A stretch of DNA of 5,561 nt from JBOHUX01 sp050734915 (GTDB lineage Bacteria > Chloroflexota > Dormibacteria > Dormibacterales > Dormibacteraceae), in NCBI GenBank assembly GCA_050734915.1, contig JBOHUX010000155.1, positions 1 to 5,561 of the forward strand, given 5' to 3'. How positions within the stretch are numbered: position 1 is the stretch's first letter; every line of letters begins with the position of its first letter. The notes under the pieces were generated by a model. That model had not been told where the DNA came from. It saw nothing but the letters and a program-made list of their open reading frames with translations, and did no database searches. A program made the translations under genes and the position numbers. Positions 1-5,427 of this stretch are shown here, in pieces.

Positions 1-1752
1 CTCCATGGCGCCCGGGATACCGCCCGCGGGGTCCGCGAAGATCGACTTGGCGAAGCTCTCCGCCTGCTGGAACGTGATGTGCGGCGGCAGCGGCGGCTCC
101 TCGGGGTCGGTCATGGCGTCGATGATGGTGGGCCGGTCGGCCGCGAGCGCCTGGCGCCACGCGTCCGCGACCTGCGAAGCCTTCTCGACCTTGATGCCGT
201 TGAGGCCGATCAGCCCCGCGTAGTCGGCGTAGGAGAGATAGGGGATGTCCTGCGAGGCCTCGAATTTGGGATCGCCCTCCATCACCCGCTGCTCCCAGGT
301 GACCTGGTTCAGGTCCTCGTTGTTGAGGACCAGGATGACCAGGCGGGGGTCGGTCCAGGTCCGGTAGTACTTGGCGGCGGTCAGCATCTCCGCCATTCCC
401 CCCATCTGCATGGCGCCGTCGCCGACCATGGCGATGGCGACCCGGTCGGGAAACGCGAACTTGGCGGCGATCGCGTAGGGCACCCCGGGCACCATCGTGG
501 CGAGGTTGCCGGAGAGCGAGGCCTTCATGCCGCGCCGGATCTTGATGTGGCGCGCGTACCAATTCGCCGCCGAGCCGGAATCGCTGGAGAGGATGGCATT
601 GTCCGGCAGCTGCTCGGAGAGGGCCTGGAAGAGCCCCTGCGGGCGGATCCGGTTGCCATGGTCGCTGAGCGTCCCGCGGTCGGCCATCAGGCGCCACCAC
701 TCCTCGACGTTCTTGACGATCTTCTCCTGCCAGGAGCGATCCTTCTTCCGGTTCAGCATCGGCAGCAGCTCGTGCAGGGTCTGCTTGCTGTCGCCGACCA
801 GCGCGATCTCCATCGGGTAGCGGATGCTCAGCATGCGGCCGAAGAGATCGATCTGGACGCCCCGGGCCTGGCCGGTCTGGGGCAGGAACTCCGAGTAGGG
901 GAAGCTGCTGCCGACCATGAGCAGCGTGTCCGCACCCCGCATCATCTCCCAGCTGGGCCGGGTTCCCAGCAGGCCGATGCTGCCCGTGCAGAAAGGCACG
1001 TCGTCGGGCACCGCGGCCTTGCCGAGGAGCGCCTTGGCGACGCCCGCACCGAGCGTGTCGGCGACCGCGACCACCTCGTCGGTGGCGTGGAGCGCGCCCT
1101 GGCCGACGAGCATGGCGACCTTGGCGCCCGAGTTGAGGAGGTCGGCCGCCCGCTGGAGGTCGGCGTGCTCGGGGATCATCCGCGGCGCCCAGTACCCGAT
1201 CCCGGTGTGGACGGTGTGGGTGGCGTGGGGTTGCTCGGGTACCGCGTCCTGCTCCTGGACGTCGGCGGGCACGATGATGCAGGTGACGGTGTGCTCCGCC
1301 TTGGCGATCCGGAACGCACGGTCGATGCAGTGGCGCATCGCCGACGGAGTGTTGACCTGCTGGCAGAACGCCGATGCGACGTCGCTGTAGAGCTGCAGGA
1401 GGTTGACCTCCTGCTGGAACTCCCCGCCCATGGCGCGGACGTACGTCTGGCCGACGATGGCGACCACGGGCTGATGGTCGAGCTTGGCGTCGTAGAGACC
1501 GTTGAGGAGGTGGATGGCGCCGGGGCCGGAGGTGGCCATGCAGACGCCCACGTCGCCGGTGAACTTGGCGTGGCCGCAGGCCATGAACGCCGCCATCTCC
1601 TCGTGTCGCGTCTGCACGAAGCGAAGCCGGTCCTGGTGGCGCCGCATCGCGCCCAGGATGCCGTTGATGCCGTCGCCGGGGAAGGCGTAGACGGTGTTGA
1701 CGCCCCACTCGATGAGTCGCTCGCAGAGGTAATCCGCAGTCGTCCTGGCCAT
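1..1752 (-). CDS. Thiamine-diphosphate-dependent enzyme, pyruvate oxidase / acetolactate synthase superfamily (3' end cut by window edge)
   Basis: The frame reads 584 residues from ATG 1752 to the window edge without a stop; relatives are about 590-600 residues, so only the extreme C-terminus is missing. The N-terminal pyrimidine-binding domain (about 1-170) has the PGDGINGI segment (25-32), RHEE (49-52, E51 being the expected glutamate that activates the cofactor) and ATSGPGAIHLLNGLYDAK. A central domain (about 190-330) carries GLLGTRPS and FLPQTGQARGVQIDLFG. The C-terminal domain holds the diphosphate/Mg motif, GDG at 444-446 to NN at 477-478. The pattern resembles pyruvate oxidase / quinone-dependent pyruvate dehydrogenase (pyruvate to acetate and CO2) more than biosynthetic acetolactate synthase, but substrate and FAD use cannot be proven. 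The start is bounded by an in-frame TGA at 1782-1780 and a strong Shine-Dalgarno. The gene follows the stress-protein gene but has its own operator-like region. A cytoplasmic or membrane-peripheral enzyme is expected. Confidence 0.93.
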   Translation of the reverse strand, partial: MARTTADYLCERLIEWGVNTVYAFPGDGINGILGAMRRHQDRLRFVQTRHEEMAAFMACGHAKFTGDVGVCMATSGPGAIHLLNGLYDAKLDHQPVVAIVGQTYVRAMGGEFQQEVNLLQLYSDVASAFCQQVNTPSAMRHCIDRAFRIAKAEHTVTCIIVPADVQEQDAVPEQPHATHTVHTGIGYWAPRMIPEHADLQRAADLLNSGAKVAMLVGQGALHATDEVVAVADTLGAGVAKALLGKAAVPDDVPFCTGSIGLLGTRPSWEMMRGADTLLMVGSSFPYSEFLPQTGQARGVQIDLFGRMLSIRYPMEIALVGDSKQTLHELLPMLNRKKDRSWQEKIVKNVEEWWRLMADRGTLSDHGNRIRPQGLFQALSEQLPDNAILSSDSGSAANWYARHIKIRRGMKASLSGNLATMVPGVPYAIAAKFAFPDRVAIAMVGDGAMQMGGMAEMLTAAKYYRTWTDPRLVILVLNNEDLNQVTWEQRVMEGDPKFEASQDIPYLSYADYAGLIGLNGIKVEKASQVADAWRQALAADRPTIIDAMTDPEEPPLPPHITFQQAESFAKSIFADPAGGIPGAME

Positions 1753-1759
1753 CCGGGCG

Positions 1760-1768
1760 CCTCCTTCC
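1760..1768 (-). promoter_or_regulatory. Shine-Dalgarno of the thiamine-diphosphate enzyme gene
   Basis: On the minus strand the sequence reads GGAAGGAGG, seven nucleotides before ATG 1752. It is close to the full anti-16S complement, and together with the in-frame stop just upstream it fixes the start. It is the best ribosome site in the window and suggests efficient translation. Confidence 0.85.
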
Positions 1769-1772
1769 AAAT

Positions 1773-1839
1773 TCGCGGGTCAACCTCGCGGGAGCCGGAG
1801 ATTCCGCCGGCCCCCATCCCGGTGACCGCGGACCCGCGA
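1773..1839 (-). promoter_or_regulatory. Nested hairpin in the leader of the thiamine-diphosphate enzyme gene
   Basis: TCGCGGGTC at 1773-1781 and GACCCGCGA at 1831-1839 are a perfect 9-bp inverted repeat. Inside it, 1790-1798 pairs with 1807-1815 (three G-C pairs, one A/C mismatch, five further pairs, 8-nt loop). In the minus-strand transcript this makes a two-level stem that ends four nucleotides before the Shine-Dalgarno, which stays unpaired. It could stabilise the mRNA or act as a translational control element; I do not recognise a known riboswitch class. GC-rich DNA forms hairpins easily, so function is unproven. Confidence 0.45.
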
Positions 1840-1850
1840 TCCAACCATGT

Positions 1851-1895
1851 TTATCAGTCGAGCAGCACTATCACTTGATCATGAGCCTTTGATAG
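1851..1895. promoter_or_regulatory. Putative operator/promoter region with CTATCA/TGATAG palindrome
   Basis: CTATCA (1868-1873), the palindrome TCATGA (1879-1884) and TGATAG (1890-1895) share one dyad centre at 1881.5, giving CTATCA-N5-TCATGA-N5-TGATAG. A degenerate copy, TTATCA, lies at 1851-1856; on the minus strand it reads TGATAA and could be part of a weak -10 box, though no good -35 is seen. The nearest intact half-site is about 115 bp upstream of ATG 1752. The same half-sites occur in the divergent promoter region at 3962-4007. It probably binds a dimeric regulator that controls the thiamine-diphosphate enzyme gene separately from the transporter operon. Confidence 0.6.
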
Positions 1896-1952
1896 GGCGC
1901 TTTGCATCCTCCGATCGTCGGATCATGGACAGCGCCGTTCCGGAATCGCGGT

Positions 1953-2384
1953 TCAGCGAATGACCAGCACCGGGCACGGGGCAAGGTGGACGATCTTGTG
2001 CGCGACGGTTCCCAGCAGCAGCTCGGTCACGTGCGAGCCGTGCCTGCCGATCACGATCAGGTCGGGCCGGTAGATGGCGGCCACGGCGAGGATGTCCCGG
2101 GCCGTGGCTCCCGACCCCGGACCGATCTCGCTGCGGGCGGTGATCCCGGCCGCCTTCAGCCGCTCGACGGCATCCTTCGCGAGCCGGCCGGCCACCGGTT
2201 CGCTCTCCAGGCGCGGCGGTCGCGGGATGCCGCTCGCCCTGGCCATCGACATCGGCAGCTCCACCTCGCGGATGTGGGCGACCAGCACCTCGGCACCGAA
2301 CTTGAGGGCCACCTCCGCGGCCGCGTCCAGGACCTCGCCCGCCAGTGGCGAGGTGTCGATGGCCACCAGGACTCTCTGGAACAT
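1953..2384 (-). CDS. Universal stress protein (UspA family)
   Basis: A complete 143-residue single-domain Usp protein, the usual length for the family. It opens with the first beta strand and acidic residue (RVLVAIDTS, D10), has a mid-protein GSGATARDILAVAA helix and the strand DLIVIG, and ends with CPVLVI. The nucleotide-binding loop runs from G113 to T126 but reads G-2x-G-8x-G-T, one residue shorter than the G-2x-G-9x-G-(S/T) of ATP-binding members, so ATP binding is likely but not certain. Such proteins are cytoplasmic, usually dimeric, and sense stress or energy state. ATG 2384 is preceded by GGGAGG (2391-2396) at six nucleotides. The gene starts 20 bp after the transporter stop, with its ribosome site in that gap, so the two are almost surely co-transcribed. 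An open frame continues far upstream of the ATG but runs out of phase through the transporter and is not coding. Confidence 0.95.
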   Translation of the reverse strand: MFQRVLVAIDTSPLAGEVLDAAAEVALKFGAEVLVAHIREVELPMSMARASGIPRPPRLESEPVAGRLAKDAVERLKAAGITARSEIGPGSGATARDILAVAAIYRPDLIVIGRHGSHVTELLLGTVAHKIVHLAPCPVLVIR

Positions 2385-2404
2385 GCCCGTCCTCCCGACG
2401 CCCA

Positions 2405-3907
2405 TCAGGCCGGTTGCCGACCGTTGGCCGGCCCCGGGGAGGCCTCGACCCGCAGCGCGCTGAGCGGCGACGCGACCGACTCCAGCGACCTCCCCTCGGC
2501 GGAGACGCCGAAGCCGATCTCCACCAGGCCCCCGACGATCATCAGGGCGGCGCCGATCAGGTAGGCGACGGTCAGGTTGTGGACGGAGTGGCTGCCCACG
2601 ATGGCGGCGAAGATCGCCACCGCCACCGCGCCGGCCACCTCGCTGGCGGCGTAGGCGACGGAGATCGCATTGGCCCGGATCTCCATCGGAAACACCTCGC
2701 TGGCGGTGAGGTAGGCGGCGCTCGCCCCCGCGGAGGCGAAGAAGAAGGTGATCGACCAGCAGATCGTGATCGTGGTCGCGTTGAGGACGCCCTGGGAGAA
2801 GAGGAACGCGGTCCCCGCCAGCAGCAGGCCGGAGAGGATGTAGGTCCCGGCGATCATCGCCTTGCGGCCGACGGTGTCGAACAGATGGCCGAGGAGCCAG
2901 GGACCGACCAGGTTCCCGAGTGCGAAGGGGATGATGTAGAGCCCGACCACGCTCGAGGAGACCTTGAAGTAGGTGTTGAGGACCAGGGCCTCGGTGAAGA
3001 AGATGGCGTTGTAGAGGAACGCCTGGGTGATCATGAGGCTGAGGGCGAGGAAGGTCCGCGAGGGATAGGTCCTGACCATGGTGCCGATCACGTCGATGAA
3101 GATCCCCTTCGTGGACGACCGCCGCCCGGTGTCGATGGTCACCTTCTCGTCGGAGGCGGCGGGCAGCGGCTTTCCACTCTGGCGCTCCACGATCTCCTCG
3201 ATGCCGCGGACGGTCTCCTCGGCCTCGTCGGTGCGGCCGTGTGTCATCAGCCAGCGCGGGCTCTCGGGAACCGTCTTGCGAATCCAGAGCACCGCCAGCG
3301 CGATGACCATGCCCAGCACGAAGCAGAGCCGCCAGCCGAGGTCGGCCGGGAACAACCGCTCGTTGAGGAAGAGAAGGCTGATGAGGCTGGCCAGGATCGT
3401 CCCCAGCCAGTAGCTGCTGTTGATCGAGAGGTCGGTCTGGCCGCGGCGCCGGGCGGGGATGAGCTCGTCGATGGCCGAATTGATCGCCGAGTATTCGCCA
3501 CCGATCCCCATCCCGGTCAGGAAGCGGAAGGCGGCCAGCATGAGGAAGTTGACGGAGAGGGCGGAGAGGACCGTGAACACCGTGTACCAGGCGAGGGTCA
3601 CCATGAAGAGCTTCTTGCGACCCAGCTTGTCGGTGAGGAATCCGAAGACGAGCGCGCCCAGGATGGCACCCGCAAGGTAGAAGGTCGCGGTGAGGCCGAA
3701 CTGGCCCGCCGTGAGGTGCAGGGTATTGGACTGCTCGAGGCGCGGCCCCAGGCTGCCCACGATGGTCACCTCGAGACCGTCGAGGATCCAGGTGATGCCG
3801 AGGGCCGCCACGATCTTCCAGTGCCAGCCCACCCAGGGCAGCCGGTCCATTCGGGCCGGGATGTCCGTCGTGACCTGACCCTGACCGCCGGCGGACTGTG
3901 CGCTCAT
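2405..3907 (-). CDS. MFS transporter, sugar / organic-acid porter type
   Basis: A 500-residue integral membrane protein with about twelve hydrophobic segments in two halves separated by a charged loop (about 221-284). Signatures are WILDGLEVT in helix 1 (D43), the loop 2-3 motif GFLTDKLGRKK (89-99), R128 and GIGGEY (134-139) in helix 4, PESPRWL (214-220) after helix 6, the repeated loop 8-9 motif GHLFDTVGRK (340-349) and SEVFPMEIR (403-411) before helix 11. These are hallmarks of the sugar-porter and metabolite:H+ symporter branches of the major facilitator superfamily. The substrate is not readable; a sugar, aromatic acid or small carboxylate is possible. ATG 3907 has GGGGAG at 3914-3919, six nucleotides away. 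An internal ATG at codon 20 lacks a ribosome site. The gene leads the operon with the stress protein and diverges from the oxidoreductase gene. Confidence 0.95.
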   Translation of the reverse strand: MSAQSAGGQGQVTTDIPARMDRLPWVGWHWKIVAALGITWILDGLEVTIVGSLGPRLEQSNTLHLTAGQFGLTATFYLAGAILGALVFGFLTDKLGRKKLFMVTLAWYTVFTVLSALSVNFLMLAAFRFLTGMGIGGEYSAINSAIDELIPARRRGQTDLSINSSYWLGTILASLISLLFLNERLFPADLGWRLCFVLGMVIALAVLWIRKTVPESPRWLMTHGRTDEAEETVRGIEEIVERQSGKPLPAASDEKVTIDTGRRSSTKGIFIDVIGTMVRTYPSRTFLALSLMITQAFLYNAIFFTEALVLNTYFKVSSSVVGLYIIPFALGNLVGPWLLGHLFDTVGRKAMIAGTYILSGLLLAGTAFLFSQGVLNATTITICWSITFFFASAGASAAYLTASEVFPMEIRANAISVAYAASEVAGAVAVAIFAAIVGSHSVHNLTVAYLIGAALMIVGGLVEIGFGVSAEGRSLESVASPLSALRVEASPGPANGRQPA

Positions 3908-3961
3908 CTCGATCTCCCCAGACGGCCGGGCGTCCTCTCGCCGGCGTTGTCATGACCCAGC

Positions 3962-4007
3962 CGCTATCAAAACAAGGTGATAGCAAAAGTATGGCATGCT
4001 GATAGCG
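3962..4007. promoter_or_regulatory. Divergent promoter/operator region with three CTATCA/TGATAG half-sites
   Basis: GCTATCA (3963-3969) and TGATAGC (3978-3984) form a perfect 7-bp inverted repeat with an 8-bp spacer. A third TGATAGC sits at 4000-4006, exactly 22 bp after the second. The outer copies, CGCTATCA at 3962 and TGATAGCG ending at 4007, also make a perfect 8-bp inverted repeat. The segment is much richer in A+T than its surroundings, as expected of a promoter, and lies between the divergent transporter (ATG 3907) and oxidoreductase (GTG 4092) genes. An AT-rich AAGTAT or CATACT near 3987-3993 could serve as a -10 box, but no confident -35/-10 pair is visible. It is likely a regulator site acting on both directions. 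Confidence 0.65.
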
Positions 4008-4021
4008 CCTACGTGGAAGAA

Positions 4022-4046
4022 GGTGGCGCCGGAGGTCCGGGCCACC
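4022..4046 (+). promoter_or_regulatory. GC-rich bulged hairpin in the oxidoreductase leader
   Basis: GGTGGC (4022-4027) pairs with GCCACC (4041-4046). Inside, CCGG (4029-4032) pairs with CCGG (4037-4040) around the tetraloop AGGT, leaving G4028 bulged. The ten-pair stem lies 45 nt before GTG 4092, in the predicted untranslated leader. No T tract follows, so it is not a standard terminator. It could affect mRNA stability or translation, or be a chance result of high GC. Confidence 0.3.
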
Positions 4047-4091
4047 GCCGCCTGCCGGCGTGGCGAGGGACGAGTTTGTCAAGATGAAGGC

Positions 4092-4952
4092 GTGGAGATC
4101 GGAGTCGGCCACCTGAGCGTGGTTCCCAACACCTCCGGCCCCCTCCTGCTCGAGTGGGCCAAGCGCGCGGAGCGGCTCGGATTCAGCACCCTGGCTACCA
4201 TCGATCGCATCGTCTACCCGAGCTATGACTCGCTGATCAGCCTCGCCGCGGCCGCCGCGGTGACCTCGCGCATCCGGCTCATGACCGACATCCTGCTGGG
4301 CCCGACGCGCAACCCGTTCCTGCTCGCCAAGGAGGCGGCGAGCGTGGACCAGTTCGCGGGCGGCCGCCTGGTGCTGGGCCTGGGAGTCGGGGCCCGGCCG
4401 GACGACTACCAGGCGGTGGCCACCGAGTTCCACGACCGCGGGCGGCGGCTGGACGCCACCGTCGAGCTGATGCTCGAGACCTGGCGAGGCGAGGCGGCGG
4501 GGGGACAGTCCAAGCCGGCCGGGCCGCCGTCCGTGCGGGAAGGCGGCGTCGCCCTGATGTTCGGTGGCGCCGGCGGGCACGCCGTTCGGCGGACCGTGCG
4601 CTGGGGGACCGGGCTGACCATCTCCGGCGGCACCCCGACCGATCGAGGGGCCGAGCTCGTGGCCCAGACCAGGGCGGCATGGGCGGCGGCGGGCAGGCGG
4701 GGGGAGCCGCGGTTCACCCAGCTCAAGTACTTCGCGATGGGCCTCGACGGCCGCGAGCGGGCAGCCGACTACCTGGCCGACTACTACGGTGAGGGCGCTC
4801 GAGGGAACGCCGAGCACGCCGCCAAGAGCAAATCGGAGCTGGAGGAGATCACCGGGCGGTACGAGGCGATGGGGGTTGACGAGGTGGTCTTCTTCCCCAC
4901 CATCTCGGACCTGGGCCAGATCGAGTTGCTCGCCGAGGCCGCTTTCGGCTAA
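4092..4952 (+). CDS. Luciferase-like (LLM class) oxidoreductase, probably F420-dependent
   Basis: From GTG 4092 the product is 286 residues, typical for this class. It begins EIGVGHLSVVP, the usual first beta strand of the luciferase-type TIM barrel. It then has LLEWAKRAERLGFSTLATIDR (18-39), the strand/helix block RIRLMTDILLGPTRNPFLLAKEAASVDQ (60-87) and GGRLVLGLGVGARPDDY (90-106), which is strongly conserved among F420- or FMN-dependent members. The C-terminus, DEVVFFPTISDLGQIELLA, is also family-like. The enzyme would transfer hydride between a flavin-type cofactor and an unknown substrate in the cytoplasm. An in-frame ATG at 3996 would add 32 residues with no family resemblance and would put the operator half-site inside the gene, so GTG is preferred despite a weak ribosome site (AAGG immediately before it). 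The gene diverges from the transporter and shares its operator region. FMN use cannot be excluded. Confidence 0.88.
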   Translation: MEIGVGHLSVVPNTSGPLLLEWAKRAERLGFSTLATIDRIVYPSYDSLISLAAAAAVTSRIRLMTDILLGPTRNPFLLAKEAASVDQFAGGRLVLGLGVGARPDDYQAVATEFHDRGRRLDATVELMLETWRGEAAGGQSKPAGPPSVREGGVALMFGGAGGHAVRRTVRWGTGLTISGGTPTDRGAELVAQTRAAWAAAGRRGEPRFTQLKYFAMGLDGRERAADYLADYYGEGARGNAEHAAKSKSELEEITGRYEAMGVDEVVFFPTISDLGQIELLAEAAFG

Positions 4953-5323
4953 CGGTCCGGCCCTGGGGACCGATGGAGGGCGGCCCCGATTTCCCGGATT
5001 GCCCCCTCCGGATCGTCGACTCCGACGACCAGCTCCTCGTAGTGCTCGTCGCGGAGCCTGACGATGATGGCCTGCGCGGGGTCGTGCACGTCCCAGAAGG
5101 TCAGGCCCCGTCGCTGCAGGAAGCTGCCCGCCGTGATGACGCCGGGAATGCCGGTGCCGGCGAGCTTCAGCCCGTGGAAGATGGCGGACGCCTTCGCCAG
5201 GTTCCGATCGGCGCCGACCACGTGCTCCCAGGGGACGTTGACGGTGGTCTTGAATGCGAGGATGCGATCGAGACCCTCGACGTGGGCGACCAGCGATGCC
5301 GGCGTGATCTCGATGCGCGCCAC
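4949..5323 (-). CDS. Small conserved hypothetical protein, possibly PH-domain-like
   Basis: From GTG 5323 the product is 124 residues. It starts ARIEITPASLVAHVEGLDRILAFKTTVNVPWEHVVGA, has a central GLKLAGTGIPGVITAGSFLQ and FWDVHDPAQAIIVRL, and ends EHYEELVVGVDDPEGAIREIGAAL. From memory this pattern matches a widespread family of uncharacterised proteins in high-GC bacteria whose alternating strands and final helix suggest a small PH-like beta barrel; no function is known to me. There is no signal peptide or membrane span. A TTG start at 5362 would add 13 residues (137 in all). Neither start has a good ribosome site, and GTG is chosen because relatives begin with ARIE. The stop TAG overlaps the stop TAA of the oxidoreductase gene, tail to tail. 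The upstream side diverges from the winged-helix gene. Confidence 0.75.
   Translation of the reverse strand: MARIEITPASLVAHVEGLDRILAFKTTVNVPWEHVVGADRNLAKASAIFHGLKLAGTGIPGVITAGSFLQRRGLTFWDVHDPAQAIIVRLRDEHYEELVVGVDDPEGAIREIGAALHRSPGPDR
4953..4972. terminator. Hairpin at the convergent gene junction, possible weak terminator
   Basis: CGGTCC (4953-4958) and GGACCG (4967-4972) form a perfect 6-bp stem with an 8-nt loop, starting at the base after the oxidoreductase stop codon. No T run follows on either strand, so it is not a canonical intrinsic terminator. It also lies within the last codons of the opposing hypothetical gene. It may protect mRNA 3' ends or pause polymerase on both strands. Confidence 0.3.
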
Positions 5324-5427
5324 TGCGCGAGAAATTGGATCACTTCCGTCTCGGCGGGTCAACCCCGGGATCGATCGTCAGCGCGGTGGGATCCTTCGAT
5401 CGCGGGCCGGACGCCGGGGGCAACCGG
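5324..5427. other. Divergent intergenic region
   Basis: About 100 bp separate the start of the small hypothetical gene from that of the winged-helix gene, so promoters for both should lie here. CGATCG occurs near both 5371-5378 and 5398-5403, flanked by CCCG and CGGG in a loose dyad, but it is imperfect and typical of GC-rich DNA. I see no convincing -35/-10 pair and no CTATCA/TGATAG half-site. Confidence 0.4.

Noticed and set aside
79..1878. A 599-codon open frame on the plus strand
   Set aside because: It lies opposite the thiamine-diphosphate enzyme gene; its product is low-complexity (rich in G, V, D, R, H) with no recognisable domain. It is a by-product of GC-rich third positions in the real gene.
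1910..1922. TCCGA-TCG-TCGGA hairpin downstream of the Usp gene, considered as a terminator
   Set aside because: The stem is only 5 bp and no T run follows on the minus strand; it is not convincing evidence of termination before the thiamine-diphosphate gene.
2345..3955. A 536-codon open frame on the plus strand
   Set aside because: It is the antisense shadow of the transporter gene, with a charged, repetitive composition and no family resemblance.
3964..3983. FNR/CRP-type or true tet operator reading of the inverted repeat
   Set aside because: FNR sites are TTGAT-N4-ATCAA and tet operators have a 1-bp spacer between CTATCA and TGATAG; the 8-bp and 16-bp spacers here fit neither.
3996..4091. 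N-terminal extension of the oxidoreductase from ATG 3996
   Set aside because: The 32 extra residues do not match the family start, and the region contains an operator half-site and a leader hairpin; GTG 4092 gives the expected N-terminus.
4084..4116. A ten-codon reading frame (ATG to TGA) overlapping the oxidoreductase start
   Set aside because: It is too short to support, has no clear ribosome site, and could easily occur by chance.
1953..4817. A 954-codon minus-strand frame that includes the Usp protein as its C-terminus
   Set aside because: Only the last 143 codons are family-like and they have their own ATG and Shine-Dalgarno. The upstream part runs out of phase through the transporter gene and antisense to the oxidoreductase gene, so it is not a fusion protein.
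5335..5427. Earlier starts (TTG 5335, GTG 5386) for the winged-helix protein
   Set aside because: They would add residues without family resemblance and run into the divergent promoter space; ATG 5428 has a purine-rich site at proper spacing.
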